From: Limnochordales bacterium
GTDB taxonomy: Bacteria > Bacillota > Limnochordia > Limnochordales > DUMU01
Assembly: GCA_014896315.1 (NCBI GenBank)
Contig: JADBKP010000010.1
Span: 1 to 64,000 of the forward strand
Length of the DNA stretch: 64,000 nucleotides
Direction of reading: 5' to 3'
Positions 31,774 to 41,155 of the stretch are shown in pieces. The notes beneath the pieces were generated by a model, which saw nothing but the letters and a program-made list of their open reading frames with translations, searched no databases and was not told where the DNA came from. The position numbers and the translations under genes are program-made. How positions within the stretch are numbered: the stretch's first letter is position 1; each line of letters begins with the position of its first letter.

Positions 31774-33791
31774 AACTTCCCGCCTTCCGCCCATCGTCAC
31801 TGTCGTCGTCCCGTCAGAACCGACGCAGAGGGGGCGAGAACGACGCAAACGGACTGGTAGAGCGGGTCAAAGCTTTGACCGGCTTGATGATGGAGCTTTA
31901 CGGGCCCAAGGAGCTCAAGCGCCGGGTCGTTTACCTGCAGGCGGCCCGGCTGATCCGTTCGGAACGGGTGGAAGAGCAGGTTTGGGGTTTACAGAAACTG
32001 CTCCTGGGAGCAAAGGCGGCGTCTTCGCCGCCCCGAAGTGAGGAGCTTCCCTCTCTTATCGACCAGCTGGAGGAGAAGGTGGCGGAGACGCTCGCCCGGC
32101 GGGTGCTGGAGCGGCGTATTGAGAGAAAGGTCGCCCGACAGCTGGCCGAAAGGCAGGAAGAACATCTACGGGCGTTAAAACTGGAGCTTCTCTCCCAGGA
32201 GGTCGGCCCGGACAATCCCCGCACCCTGCGCAAGTTTGCTGAACTGGAAAAGCAAAAGCGGGTGCACCTGGCCCGCCACGCCTGGGAATTGCTGCGTCCC
32301 CGTTCTTTGGACGAAATCGTGGGGCAGCAGGCCGGCATCCGGATGCTCCTCAGCAAGCTGGCCAGTCCCTTTCCTCAGCACGTGTTGATCTACGGACCGC
32401 CCGGGGTGGGCAAGACGACCGCCGCCCGGCTGGTCCTGGAAGTGGCCAAGCAGCTGCCCTTTACCCCCTTTGGGCCGAACGCCCCCTTTGTTGAGGTGGA
32501 CGGAGCGACGCTGCGCTGGGACCCTAGGGAAGTGGCCAACCCCCTGCTGGGCTCGGTGCATGACCCCATCTACCAGGGGGCCAGGCGTGACCTGGCCGAA
32601 GCGGCGATACCCGAACCGCGGCCCGGCCTGGTTACCGAGGCTCATGGCGGGATACTCTTCATCGATGAGATAGGTGAGATGGATCCGCTGCTTCAGGCCA
32701 AGCTCCTGAAGGTGCTGGAAGAGAAGCGGGTGACATTCGAATCGGCCTATTACGATCCCGATGATCCGCAAGTTCCCAAATACATAAAGCAACTCTTTGC
32801 CGAGGGCGCGCCCGCCGATTTCATACTGGTGGGTGCGACCACCCGCAATCCGGAGGAGATCAATCCGGCACTCCGTTCCCGCTGCGGAGAGGTATTCTTC
32901 GAACCGCTTACTCCCAGCCAGGTGGCCGAAGTAGTGCGCTCGGCGGCTGCCCGGCTGGGCGTCAGGCTCGATGCGGGTGTGCCGGAGCTGATCAGCCGTT
33001 ATACCGGAGAGGGCCGCAAGGCGACTCAGGTGCTGGCCGACGCCTATGGTTTGACCCTCTACCGGCAGGCTGCCGATTCTGAGGCCGGTGAACGTGAAAA
33101 GGGAGAGAAGAGAGCTCTTCCCCGCGATGTTGAACTTACCATGGCTACCGTCGAGGAGATCTTACGCCTTTCCCGGCTTACCCCCAACCCGGCAGTGGTG
33201 ACCGATCGTCCGCCGGAGGTCGGAAGGGTGCTGGCGCTGGGCGTCTTTGGGTTTATCGGTTCGGTGATCGAGGTAGAAGCGATGGCCTACCCGGCCCGGG
33301 AGAGGGGCGGCGGGAGGATACGGTTCAACGAGGCGGCCGGGCAGATGGCCCGCGATTCCCTCTTCAACGCCGTCGCACTCGCCCGCCTGGCATGCGGCCT
33401 GGAGCTGGACGACTGGCATATTCATGTGAATGTGCTCGGTGGTGGCCGGATTGAAGGGCCTTCGGCGGGGGCGGCCATTTTGCTGGCAGTTGTCAGTGCC
33501 CTGCTGAAACTGCCGGTCCGGCAGGATCTGGCGGTCACCGGTGAAGTCTCCCTCCACGGGCGTATACGGGCCGTAGGCGGGATTCCCGCCAAGCTCTACG
33601 GAGCAGCACGGGCGGGAGTTAAGCTGGTGCTGGTGCCTGAGGAGAATCGGCCTGACGTTCCCGCTGAGCTGCCGGAGGGGCTTGAGGTGCGTTATGTCGC
33701 CCACCTGCAGGACCTATGGCGGTGTTCCTTCAATCAAGAGCCTCCCGCGGCGGTGCGGGCACTGCTGGGAGCAGAAAGGTTGAGTGGATGA
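31770..33791 (+). CDS. lonC: spore-type Lon family ATP-dependent protease (LonC)
   Basis: A 673-residue soluble Lon-family protease resembling the spore_lon_C group of Clostridia and Bacilli. There is no classical LAN domain; the first 170 residues are helical and coiled-coil-like ([20 protein letters not shown]). The AAA+ module has Walker [10 protein letters not shown] (209-217), Walker [14 protein letters not shown] (about 293-305) and the Arg-finger region [13 protein letters not shown]. The peptidase domain has the Ser-Lys dyad: Ser565 in IEGPSAGAA and Lys608 in [10 protein letters not shown]. It starts with ATGA overlap on rplI and ends with overlap on aroE. Usually it sits near spore or clp genes; its place between rplI and aroE is unusual. 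Targets are unknown. Confidence 0.93.
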   Translation: MKLPAFRPSSLSSSRQNRRRGGENDANGLVERVKALTGLMMELYGPKELKRRVVYLQAARLIRSERVEEQVWGLQKLLLGAKAASSPPRSEELPSLIDQLEEKVAETLARRVLERRIERKVARQLAERQEEHLRALKLELLSQEVGPDNPRTLRKFAELEKQKRVHLARHAWELLRPRSLDEIVGQQAGIRMLLSKLASPFPQHVLIYGPPGVGKTTAARLVLEVAKQLPFTPFGPNAPFVEVDGATLRWDPREVANPLLGSVHDPIYQGARRDLAEAAIPEPRPGLVTEAHGGILFIDEIGEMDPLLQAKLLKVLEEKRVTFESAYYDPDDPQVPKYIKQLFAEGAPADFILVGATTRNPEEINPALRSRCGEVFFEPLTPSQVAEVVRSAAARLGVRLDAGVPELISRYTGEGRKATQVLADAYGLTLYRQAADSEAGEREKGEKRALPRDVELTMATVEEILRLSRLTPNPAVVTDRPPEVGRVLALGVFGFIGSVIEVEAMAYPARERGGGRIRFNEAAGQMARDSLFNAVALARLACGLELDDWHIHVNVLGGGRIEGPSAGAAILLAVVSALLKLPVRQDLAVTGEVSLHGRIRAVGGIPAKLYGAARAGVKLVLVPEENRPDVPAELPEGLEVRYVAHLQDLWRCSFNQEPPAAVRALLGAERLSG

Positions 33792-34741
33792 TGGTGAGCG
33801 GCGGAACTCCCGCGGTGGTTGTTACGGGCAAGACCCGAGTGCTTGGGGTGATCGGCGATCCGGTGGAACACACTCTCTCGCCGGTCATGCAGAATGCTGC
33901 CTTGCAGGCGGTCGGGCTCGACTGGGTCTATCTACCCTTCCATGTTCGAGCCGAGAGCCTGCCAAGCGCCATCGGTGCCCTGCGGGCCTTGAATCTGGTC
34001 GGTTTCAACGTGACCATTCCCCACAAGGAAAAGATCCTGCGGCTGGTTGATGAGGTCGACCCCTTCGCCGCCTGGCTTGGAGCGGTTAACACCATAAGCC
34101 GCGTTGACGGCGACCGTTTGAAAGGCTGGAATACCGACGGCGCGGGCTTTCTGGCCGCACTGGCCGAGGAGGTCGGTTTCCGACCGCAAGGAGCCAGGGT
34201 GGTTATCCTGGGGGCCGGCGGAGCGGCCCGGGCCATCGCCGGGCAGCTTTATCTGAGCGGCGTCGCTTCTCTCACCATCGTCAACCGCACCTATTCCCGG
34301 GCGGAAAAGTTAGTGGAGTGGCTGCAGGACGCCCCTGCCGTTGCTCCCGTCCGTGCGGAGGGCAGCCCCAAGGTTCAGCTCTCTGCCCTGGCCTGGGACG
34401 ATGCTGCGGCCCTGGCCCGGGCCATAGCGGAAGCCGACCTGCTGGTGCAGGCGACAGCTTACGGCATGTATCCGCGGGTCGAGCCCGAACCACCGGTTCC
34501 GGCCCGCCTCTTGCACCCCGGGCTGGTGGTCTGTGATATCGTCTACCGGCCACTGGAGACCGCCCTGCTACGGGAGGCCAGGGCCCGGGGAGCGCGCCCG
34601 GTGACCGGCCTCGGAATGCTGGTTCACCAGGGGGCCGCCAGTTTCTCCATCTGGACGGGTTTGCCCGCTCCTGTCTCCATCATGCGCCGGGCCGTCCAGG
34701 AGGCCCTATCAACCCTGCAAGAACCGGAACAAAAGACATAA
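33788..34741 (+). CDS. aroE: shikimate dehydrogenase
   Basis: A 317-residue enzyme reducing 3-dehydroshikimate to shikimate with NADPH in the aromatic pathway. Substrate-binding signatures are LGVIGDPVEHTLSPVMQNAAL (S-x-S variant), GFNVTIPHKEKIL with the catalytic Lys, WLGAVNTI and KGWNTDGAGF; the Rossmann loop is VVILGAGGAARAIA and the NADP-binding NRTYSRAEKL follows. C-terminal GLGMLVHQGAASFSIWTG completes it. Two ATG codons (33788, 33791) overlap the lonC stop, so translation is coupled. No other aro gene is in the window. Confidence 0.97.
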   Translation: MMVSGGTPAVVVTGKTRVLGVIGDPVEHTLSPVMQNAALQAVGLDWVYLPFHVRAESLPSAIGALRALNLVGFNVTIPHKEKILRLVDEVDPFAAWLGAVNTISRVDGDRLKGWNTDGAGFLAALAEEVGFRPQGARVVILGAGGAARAIAGQLYLSGVASLTIVNRTYSRAEKLVEWLQDAPAVAPVRAEGSPKVQLSALAWDDAAALARAIAEADLLVQATAYGMYPRVEPEPPVPARLLHPGLVVCDIVYRPLETALLREARARGARPVTGLGMLVHQGAASFSIWTGLPAPVSIMRRAVQEALSTLQEPEQKT

Positions 34742-34820
34742 CATACAAGGACCGGTACCCAAACTTGCGCAGAGCTCCGATTACCTTGCCCGTAGCGGGC
34801 AGGAGGATGGCAGGAAAATT

Positions 34821-36029
34821 ATGACTACTACCAGTAGCAACCATGGGAAGACGCGAGTCGGCTTGATCTACGGAGGCCGTTCCAGCGAACATGAGGTCTC
34901 CCTGCAGTCAGCAGCTGCGGTTTTTCGGGCGTTTGACCCCGCCCGGTACGAGGTTATACCCATTGCGGTGGACCATGCCGGGCGCTTCTGGACGGGCCGT
35001 GCTTTCCGGGAGGCGCTGAAGGCGCGGGCAGCCTCTTTGCCTTTGCCCGGCGAGAGTGGGAGTGCCGGCGGGCCATCGTCCGGGCCAGGAGAGTGCTTGC
35101 CGGTTCATGCCCGGCTCGACCCAACGCGTCCTGGCTTCTTTGTTGGTGAAGGGCAGGAGGCAGAGCTCCTTCAGCTGGATGTGGTCTTTCCCCTGATTCA
35201 CGGGACGTACGGTGAGGATGGGACGCTGCAGGGATTGCTCGAGATGATGGGCCTGCCTTACGTGGGGGCGGGAGTGCTCGGATCGGCCGTAGGGATGGAC
35301 AAGGTGATGATGAAGGCCGCTTTTCGTGCCGCGGGGCTGCCGATCCTCTCCTACCAGGCGATCTCCCGGTATGAGTGGGAAAAGCAGCCCGAGCTGGTGC
35401 AAATGGTGGTGGCGCGCGAGATAGGCTTTCCTTGTTTTGTCAAGCCGGCGAACCTCGGTTCGAGCGTGGGCGTGAGCAAGGTGCTAAGCGAGAAAGAGTT
35501 GCCGGCGGCCCTAGCCCGTGCCTTCCTCTACAGCCGCAAAGTGCTGGCGGAACGGGCCGCCCTTAACTGCCGTGAGATAGAGTGCAGCGTCCTGGGGGCC
35601 GATGAGGTGCAGGCCTCTATTCCCGGTGAAATCCGCCCCTCCCGGGATTTCTATGATTACCAGGCAAAATACCAGGATGAGACTTCCGAGCTAATCATAC
35701 CGGCGCAGTTGCCGCCGGCTGTGGTCGAGCGGGTGCGGGAACTTAGCATCGCTGCCTTCCGGGCGGTGGATGCGGTTGGCATGGCCCGGGTCGACTTTTT
35801 CGTCGCCCGGGAATCGGGAGCCATTTACGTCAACGAGATAAACACCATTCCGGGTTTCACCCGCATCAGCATGTATCCTAAGCTATGGGAGGCAAGCGGG
35901 CTTCCTTTTCCCGCACTGGTCGACCGCCTGGTAGAACTGGCCTTCGTCATGCAGACGGAGCGGGCCCGCACTCTCTACCGGTATGATCCGGAGGCGGAGG
36001 AGGCCGTCATTCGTCAGTTGCGGGAATGA
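34821..36029 (+). CDS. ddl: D-alanine--D-alanine ligase
   Basis: A 402-residue ATP-grasp ligase making D-Ala-D-Ala for peptidoglycan. Signatures: VGLIYGGRSSEHEVSLQSA, VVFPLIHGTYGEDGTLQGLLE, GAGVLGSAVGMDKVMMK, the ATP-binding FPCFVKPANLGSSVGVSK, the REIECSVLG strand and the metal-binding YVNEINTIPGFTRISMYPKLW. The Ser of GTYGEDG and the omega-loop region DYQAKYQDETSELIIPAQLP suggest a D-Ala-D-Ala (not D-Lac) enzyme. About 25 low-complexity residues are inserted around 85-105. The RBS (AGGAGG) lies well upstream of the ATG at 34821. dnaB follows 18 bases later. Confidence 0.97.
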   Translation: MTTTSSNHGKTRVGLIYGGRSSEHEVSLQSAAAVFRAFDPARYEVIPIAVDHAGRFWTGRAFREALKARAASLPLPGESGSAGGPSSGPGECLPVHARLDPTRPGFFVGEGQEAELLQLDVVFPLIHGTYGEDGTLQGLLEMMGLPYVGAGVLGSAVGMDKVMMKAAFRAAGLPILSYQAISRYEWEKQPELVQMVVAREIGFPCFVKPANLGSSVGVSKVLSEKELPAALARAFLYSRKVLAERAALNCREIECSVLGADEVQASIPGEIRPSRDFYDYQAKYQDETSELIIPAQLPPAVVERVRELSIAAFRAVDAVGMARVDFFVARESGAIYVNEINTIPGFTRISMYPKLWEASGLPFPALVDRLVELAFVMQTERARTLYRYDPEAEEAVIRQLRE

Positions 36030-36047
36030 TACGGGGAGGGGTGCTGT

Positions 36048-37562
36048 ATGTCGATCGGTGCCAATGCCATCACTCCGAGCCCGTCCGAGGGCTCACCACC
36101 CCGGGGACAGGCGCAGATCTCCGCAGATGAGCTTGCCCTGTTGCCGGGCGAGGTCGAGGCAGAGCGCCGCATTCTGGGAATCCTCCTCAAGCACCCGGAG
36201 CAGGCCGATGTGGTGCTGGAGTCTCTCAGCCCGGAACACTTCGTCGACCCGGTGCTGCGGGAGATCTTCAGCATCATCACGCTGCTCTACAACAGCGGGC
36301 AGCGCATCTCGTTCACCCAGGTCTATACCCGCCTGCGCCAATCCGGGCGTGTGGCTGAACCCGAGGCGCTGCTTGCAGGTCTGACCGACTCCTTCACCAG
36401 TCTGGCGGAGTTGCTTCCCAGCGTGGAGGTGCTCCTGGAAAACCACGCCCGCCGTCGCCTGCTCCTGGCCGCCAGGGAGATTCAGCGGCTGGCGATGGAA
36501 GGGACGGGCATAGAGCCCGGCCAGCCCGGCTCCGTGCCCGGGGCGTCCATTGCCGCCCTCCAGGCCCGGGCGCAGGCACTGATCATGGATGCCACCTCCG
36601 TGCGAGGCAGCTCTCAAGAGGACGTATACGACCTTTTGACCGTTCTCAACCGCTGCTACGCCCGGCTCATGGAACGGTACGAGGGGGTAGAGGGGGCGTT
36701 TGGGCTTTCGGTCCGCTACCCATCTGTCGACCTGATGACCACGGGGTTCAAGAAGAAGGACCTGATCATCCTGGCCGCTCGTCCCAGCATGGGTAAGACA
36801 AGCCTTGCCCTGAATTTCGCCCTCAACGTCGCCCGCCGGCGAATTCCGGTACTCATCTTCAGCCTGGAGATGGATGCCGAACAGATCGGCGACCGCCTGG
36901 TGGTCAGCGAGCTTTTCCGTTTTCGGAATGATGACGGTTCCTACATCGTTAGCGGCAGCGAGTACAACGGTAAGCTGACCGACCGGCAGCTGGAGGTCGT
37001 CCGTCAGGCTTATAATGAGCTTTTTCCGCTGCCCATCTACATTGTCGACCGCCGGGGTCTGACGGTGGCCGAGATCCGCGCCAAGGCCCGCAAAGTGAAA
37101 GCCCAGCATCCCAACCTGGGGCTGATTATCATCGACTACTTGCAGCTGATTCGCGCTCCTGCGATTCCGGGCCGTACCTGGGCTATGCAGGTGGGAGACA
37201 TTGTCCGGGAGTTGCGGGAGCTGGCCGGCGAGCTCGACGTGCCGCTGATCCTTCTTTCCCAGCTCAACCGCGGGGTCGAAGCTCGCGAGGACAAGCGGCC
37301 GCTCCTCTCCGATCTGCGGGATAGCGGAAACATCGAAGAGTTTGCCGACGTCGTCATCCTGCTCTACCGGGACGATTACTACAACCCCGCGAAGGCCCGA
37401 GAGGAGGGGACGGAGGGGCAGGTGGAAGTGATCTTCGCCAAGCAGCGACGCGGCCGGACGGGAAAGGCGATCCTGCGCTGGATCCCCGAGTTTACCCGCT
37501 TCATCGACGAGGTGCCGGCCGACCTGGCCGCCCAGGCTCCTAAGGCAGGTGAGGCCAACTGA
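36048..37562 (+). CDS. dnaB: replicative DNA helicase DnaB
   Basis: A 504-residue hexameric helicase (DnaC in Bacillus nomenclature) that unwinds DNA at the fork. The N-terminal primase-binding domain starts LLPGEVEAERRILGILLKHP; the RecA-like motor has Walker A ARPSMGKTSLALNFA (about 248-260), LIFSLEMDAEQIGDRLV, Walker B GLIIIDYLQLIR, and VPLILLSQLNRGVEAREDKRPLLSDLRDSGNIEEFADVV. No intein is present. Two short low-complexity insertions are in the linker region (around 155-170). It follows rplI-lonC-aroE-ddl; in Bacillus it follows rplI directly. Confidence 0.98.
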   Translation: MSIGANAITPSPSEGSPPRGQAQISADELALLPGEVEAERRILGILLKHPEQADVVLESLSPEHFVDPVLREIFSIITLLYNSGQRISFTQVYTRLRQSGRVAEPEALLAGLTDSFTSLAELLPSVEVLLENHARRRLLLAAREIQRLAMEGTGIEPGQPGSVPGASIAALQARAQALIMDATSVRGSSQEDVYDLLTVLNRCYARLMERYEGVEGAFGLSVRYPSVDLMTTGFKKKDLIILAARPSMGKTSLALNFALNVARRRIPVLIFSLEMDAEQIGDRLVVSELFRFRNDDGSYIVSGSEYNGKLTDRQLEVVRQAYNELFPLPIYIVDRRGLTVAEIRAKARKVKAQHPNLGLIIIDYLQLIRAPAIPGRTWAMQVGDIVRELRELAGELDVPLILLSQLNRGVEAREDKRPLLSDLRDSGNIEEFADVVILLYRDDYYNPAKAREEGTEGQVEVIFAKQRRGRTGKAILRWIPEFTRFIDEVPADLAAQAPKAGEAN

Positions 37563-37591
37563 CTCCTTACCTGGCTGCTGTCGCGCGGGAA

Positions 37592-37810
37592 TTGGCTGAG
37601 GCAGTGGGCAACCGCCGGGAACAGCTACGGATGCAGCTGATCCGTGCCTACCGCCTCCTGCATGAGCAGGGGGAGATCAGTGAGGAACAGTTCGACCGGG
37701 TCCTGCAGGAAGTGATTGATCCTCTCGAATCGCTGTCCCCGGATGAGCTGGCCCGGCGGCTGGAGAGTATCTTCCCGGGGTGGCAGGAGGATCACCCTTC
37801 ATCCAGGTGA
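37592..37810 (+). CDS. small hypothetical helical protein
   Basis: A 72-residue frame immediately after dnaB: MAEAVGNRREQLRMQLIRAY then a helical LHEQGEISEEQFDRVLQEVI, ending in LESIFPGWQEDHPSSR. It reads as two or three amphipathic helices with a normal acidic/basic balance and no Cys. The TTG at 37592 has a poor ribosome site; a CTG at 37559, overlapping the dnaB stop and preceded by AGGTGAGG, would add LTPYLAAVARE and looks plausible. It overlaps the 3' end of phoU by 19 bases on the other strand. I recognise no family. Confidence 0.5.
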   Translation: MAEAVGNRREQLRMQLIRAYRLLHEQGEISEEQFDRVLQEVIDPLESLSPDELARRLESIFPGWQEDHPSSR

Positions 37811-38505
37811 ACCTTGTGCTGTCTTTGCCTGTCCCGCGCCGGTTCCCGGTTGAAATGCACTCGCTTGCCGGTTACCAGGAAGATCACACCTTCGGCAATG
37901 TTGGTGGCGTGGTCGGCAATCCTTTCCAGATACCGGGCGACGAAGAGCAGGTTGATGGCCTGGGTCGCCCGACGCACGTCTCCTCCTGCTAGAACAAAGC
38001 CAATCAGCTCATCAAAGAGCTGGGCGTATAGCTCGTCTACCTCGTCGTCGGACTGGCAGATCTGCTCCGCCAGCGCCACATCCCGGCGAACCAGCGCGTC
38101 CAGGCTCCCCTTCAGCATGCGATCGGTCAGGTCTGCCATCCGGGGGATGTCAATGAGCGGTTTGATCAGCGGTTCGTGACCGATGCGGCGGGTGATCAGG
38201 GCGATGTTGACCGCGTGGTCGCCAATACGCTCCAGGTCGATAATGACCTTAAGGATGGTAGTTACCGTTCGCAGGTCGCGGGCGAGGGGTTGTTGCAGGG
38301 CAATGAGCCTAACAGACCTCTCCTCGATCTCCTGCTGGACGATGTCAATCATATCGTCGCCCTCGATAATCCGCTCTGCCTCGTCAAGATCCTGATTGGC
38401 GAGGGAGCGGACCGCCCGGCGTACAGCCTCTTCCACGAGACCACCCATCTTAAGGATTTGTTCCTGCAGGGCACGCAGTTCTTCATCGAATGCTTCGCGG
38501 GGCAT
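37792..38505 (-). CDS. phoU: phosphate signalling complex protein PhoU
   Basis: A 237-residue protein of two PhoU three-helix repeats. Metal-binding E/D-rich motifs are IDLERIGDHAVNIA (first repeat) and RYLERIADHATNIAEGVIFLVTGK (second). PhoU links phosphate transport by PstSCAB to repression of the PhoR kinase. The ATG at 38505 is chosen because GAGGAGG lies 7 bases upstream; the ATG six bases earlier is too close. Unusually it stands alone on the opposite strand, about 4 kb from the pst operon and separated by a large membrane-protein gene, whereas phoU is normally the last gene of the pst operon. The last 20 residues (Arg/Gln/His-rich) are an unconserved tail. Confidence 0.95.
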   Translation of the reverse strand: MPREAFDEELRALQEQILKMGGLVEEAVRRAVRSLANQDLDEAERIIEGDDMIDIVQQEIEERSVRLIALQQPLARDLRTVTTILKVIIDLERIGDHAVNIALITRRIGHEPLIKPLIDIPRMADLTDRMLKGSLDALVRRDVALAEQICQSDDEVDELYAQLFDELIGFVLAGGDVRRATQAINLLFVARYLERIADHATNIAEGVIFLVTGKRVHFNREPARDRQRQHKVHLDEG

Positions 38506-38621
38506 CCGCATGCCTCCTCGACTTGCTGCGGTCGTAAGTCAACGGATTCTGTGGTTCACACTATGACCGGATGTCCACCTAGTTTACCTTAACCATTGCT
38601 GCGAAGGAACGGGGTACGAAG

Positions 38622-41090
38622 ATGACGCGCAAATTCTGGCTCGTCGCCCTCCCATGCCTGGTGCTGACGGTCCTGCTGCCATTTGTGAGCGCGCTGGTGA
38701 TCCCGGGGGTGGTGGTCGCGCCGGCGGCCTGGGCCGCCGTGAACCGGGCGGTAAGTCCTCCACTGGGCGACGTAGCTGCTTTCTCAAAAAATTCGGCTTC
38801 TGCGGTCATTCTCCTGCTGCTGCCGGGCGTTACCTGGAGCGATCTGGTTTCCCCAGCTGCTGCTTCCGCCTGGGAATGGCTGTGGCCCCAGGCCGTGGTC
38901 GGGTTGATGAACTCCCGGTCCGGCAGTGGTTTTGATCCGGCTGCCGGGTATATGACGCTCGGGGCGGGGGCAAGAGCCCTGCGGTTGCCACCAGGAAGCG
39001 GCACGGTGTACCAGCGGGAGGAGAGCCTGGCCGGGATGACAGCGGAGGAGTGGTACCGGCTCTGGACGGGGCGCGATCCTGCCGAAGGGGCGATCCTTTT
39101 TCCCGGCATCGAGGCAGTGCAGAGCGTTCACCGGCGTGCCGACCATCCAGTTACTCCGGGAGCGCTGGGCAAGTGGCTAAGGGCCCAGGGGCTATCAGTG
39201 GCTGCCTTTGGTAACGCCGACCTGCCCGAGGGCTACTGGCGGCCGGTAGCGCTGGTGGTCATGGATGAACGGGGTGTGATACCGCGGGGGCGGGTCGATG
39301 CTGGCATACTCAGTTCCGATCACGATCAGCCAGGAGGAAGAGGGCTGGACGAGCTGCAGCTTGGAAGTCTGGTAGCTGCCGAGTTGCAGGCCGGTACCGA
39401 CTTGATAGCGGTGGAATGGAGCGACCTGGAGAGATTGGAGCGAGGAGCCGGCGGCGACGGGCAGCTCTTTGCCCCCGGTCGTCAGGAGAGCCTGCGCTGG
39501 CACGAATTGGCTCGCGCGGGGAAGTGGGCCAGAATGTGGTGGGAGCGCTGGCAGGTGGCTGCCGGCCGGCCCCTCACGCTGGTTGTACTCTCGCCCTATC
39601 CGGGCCGAGAAGCGATCCGGCGCGGCGAGCTCTTGACGCCCGTTATCGTCTACCGGGAAGGGGGGCAGCCGGGCTTACTGGTGTCGCCCACCACCCGCTG
39701 GCGGGGGATCGTTGCCAATCTGGATGTTGCCCCCAGCCTTGCCCGGATCCTGGCCGGGGACCGCGAGATGACCGCGGTTACCGGGCGCCGTTGGACAGAG
39801 GTGCGGGACCGACAGTCTGCTTCCGACCCTGAATGGGCGGTGCGGGAGATCAGAAACCTGGCGCAACGCACGGCGGGTGTAAGCTACACCCGCCCCGGGG
39901 TGCTGCGCGGCTATGTGCTGGCGCAGATCATCACTTCGCTATCGCTCCTTGTATTGCTTTTGGCCGCCTCTTCCCGGCGCCTGCCTCGCGGCCGTCTCCT
40001 GAACGTTGCGGGAAGGCTTTTGGCGCTCTTTGTGGTGACGCTTGTCATTGTTCCGGCCGCCCTGCCTCTTACCACCTCTTTACACTCCCGGGGGGTGGGG
40101 GCAACCCTGGCGGGAGCGCTGGGGGGATCGCTGCTCGCCGCCCTGGTACTCTTGCTTGTTGTGCGTCGTCCCTATCGTGCGGTCCTGCTGGTAGCTGCGG
40201 CCGTAACAGCAGGGCTGATCGCCGATGTGCTGACCGGCTCGACGTTTATGCGCCGCTCGGTTCTGGGATATGATCCGGCGGTGGGCGCTCGCTACTACGG
40301 GATCGGTAACGAGTACATGGGTGTGCTGGTCGGAGCAAGTACCCTTGTGGGGACAGCCGGGCTTGACTGGTTGGCCCGATCCGTGAGCCGGGCACGCCCC
40401 GCACAGGGGATAGCAGGGCTGCGAGGGGCGCTGCTCTTGCCCGCGTCTGTGGGCATTGTCACAACCCTGGTCATAGCGCTGCCCTTCTGGGGGGCGAATT
40501 TCGGTGGAGCTCTGACGGCTGCGGCCGCTTTGGCGGTGGCGCTGCTGGGGGCGAGGGAGGAGGCTGCCAACACCAGCCCTGGTCCGCAGAGCCCCTCGCC
40601 GGCGCCGCCCCGTGGCTGGAGTCTTTCGGGACGCCACTGGGTATGGGCGCTGCTGGCTTTGGTGGCGGTGGTCGCAGGCCTGGCTGTCATCGATACACTG
40701 CAGCCGATCTCGGTCCGTTCCCACGTGGGGTTACTGGTTGGAGCGATCCGCGAAGACGGCCAGGCCGTTCTCTGGCAAACCATCGACCGCAAGCTGGCCA
40801 CCAACATCAAGATCATGCGTTACAGCATCTGGACCTGGGGCTTTGCCATCGGACTCGTGACCCTGACCCTGCTCTTCTTGCGCCCCACGCCGGGATTTCA
40901 CCGCCTCCTGGCCGATCGGCCGTACCTGGCCCGGGGGATGATGGCCAGCGCGATCGCAAGTATTGTGGCATTTGCCGCCAACGACTCGGGCGTTGTCTGC
41001 GCCGCGACCACACTGCTTTTTCCCGCCTCAGCGCTGCTGCTCCTGGGTTTGGAGTCAGTACGGTCGCAGGCGGCATTTACAATCCGTTAA
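38622..41090 (+). CDS. large membrane protein with phosphatase-like ectodomain
   Basis: An 822-residue protein. It has an N-terminal signal/anchor (about 5-40), a soluble external region of about 390 residues and about 11 hydrophobic segments from residue 430 on. The soluble part is laid out like a type I phosphodiesterase/alkaline-phosphatase fold (VILLLLPGVTWSDL at the start, PLTLVVLSPYPG, TPVIVYREGGQPGLLVSPTT, VANLDVAPSLARIL), although the full metal set is not evident. The membrane half carries YYGIGNEYMGVLVGAS and FWGANFGGALTAAAALAVAL. Related proteins are known from thermophilic Clostridia without assigned function. ATG preceded by GAAGGAACGGGG. Its 3' end carries a PhoP-box-like repeat. 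Confidence 0.7.
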   Translation: MTRKFWLVALPCLVLTVLLPFVSALVIPGVVVAPAAWAAVNRAVSPPLGDVAAFSKNSASAVILLLLPGVTWSDLVSPAAASAWEWLWPQAVVGLMNSRSGSGFDPAAGYMTLGAGARALRLPPGSGTVYQREESLAGMTAEEWYRLWTGRDPAEGAILFPGIEAVQSVHRRADHPVTPGALGKWLRAQGLSVAAFGNADLPEGYWRPVALVVMDERGVIPRGRVDAGILSSDHDQPGGRGLDELQLGSLVAAELQAGTDLIAVEWSDLERLERGAGGDGQLFAPGRQESLRWHELARAGKWARMWWERWQVAAGRPLTLVVLSPYPGREAIRRGELLTPVIVYREGGQPGLLVSPTTRWRGIVANLDVAPSLARILAGDREMTAVTGRRWTEVRDRQSASDPEWAVREIRNLAQRTAGVSYTRPGVLRGYVLAQIITSLSLLVLLLAASSRRLPRGRLLNVAGRLLALFVVTLVIVPAALPLTTSLHSRGVGATLAGALGGSLLAALVLLLVVRRPYRAVLLVAAAVTAGLIADVLTGSTFMRRSVLGYDPAVGARYYGIGNEYMGVLVGASTLVGTAGLDWLARSVSRARPAQGIAGLRGALLLPASVGIVTTLVIALPFWGANFGGALTAAAALAVALLGAREEAANTSPGPQSPSPAPPRGWSLSGRHWVWALLALVAVVAGLAVIDTLQPISVRSHVGLLVGAIREDGQAVLWQTIDRKLATNIKIMRYSIWTWGFAIGLVTLTLLFLRPTPGFHRLLADRPYLARGMMASAIASIVAFAANDSGVVCAATTLLFPASALLLLGLESVRSQAAFTIR

Positions 41091-41103
41091 CGATTCCTTT
41101 ACG
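41076..41103 (+). promoter_or_regulatory. PhoP-box-like direct repeats upstream of the pho/pst genes
   Basis: Three hexamers TTTACA (41076-41081), TTAACG (41087-41092) and TTTACG (41098-41103) recur with an exact 11-bp period (6 + 5 spacer), matching the layout of Bacillus PhoP boxes (TT-a/c/t-A-c/t-A repeats, 5-bp gaps). They overlap the stop codon of the 822-residue gene. A TGTGATTTAAT -10-like sequence lies about 18-20 bases downstream, as at PhoP-activated promoters. It could drive the small membrane gene, the response regulator and pstB. Confidence 0.6.
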
Positions 41104-41155
41104 TTTGGCCGCCAGGAGCTTGTGATTTAATTAACTAGTGGAAGAGGGGATCCGC

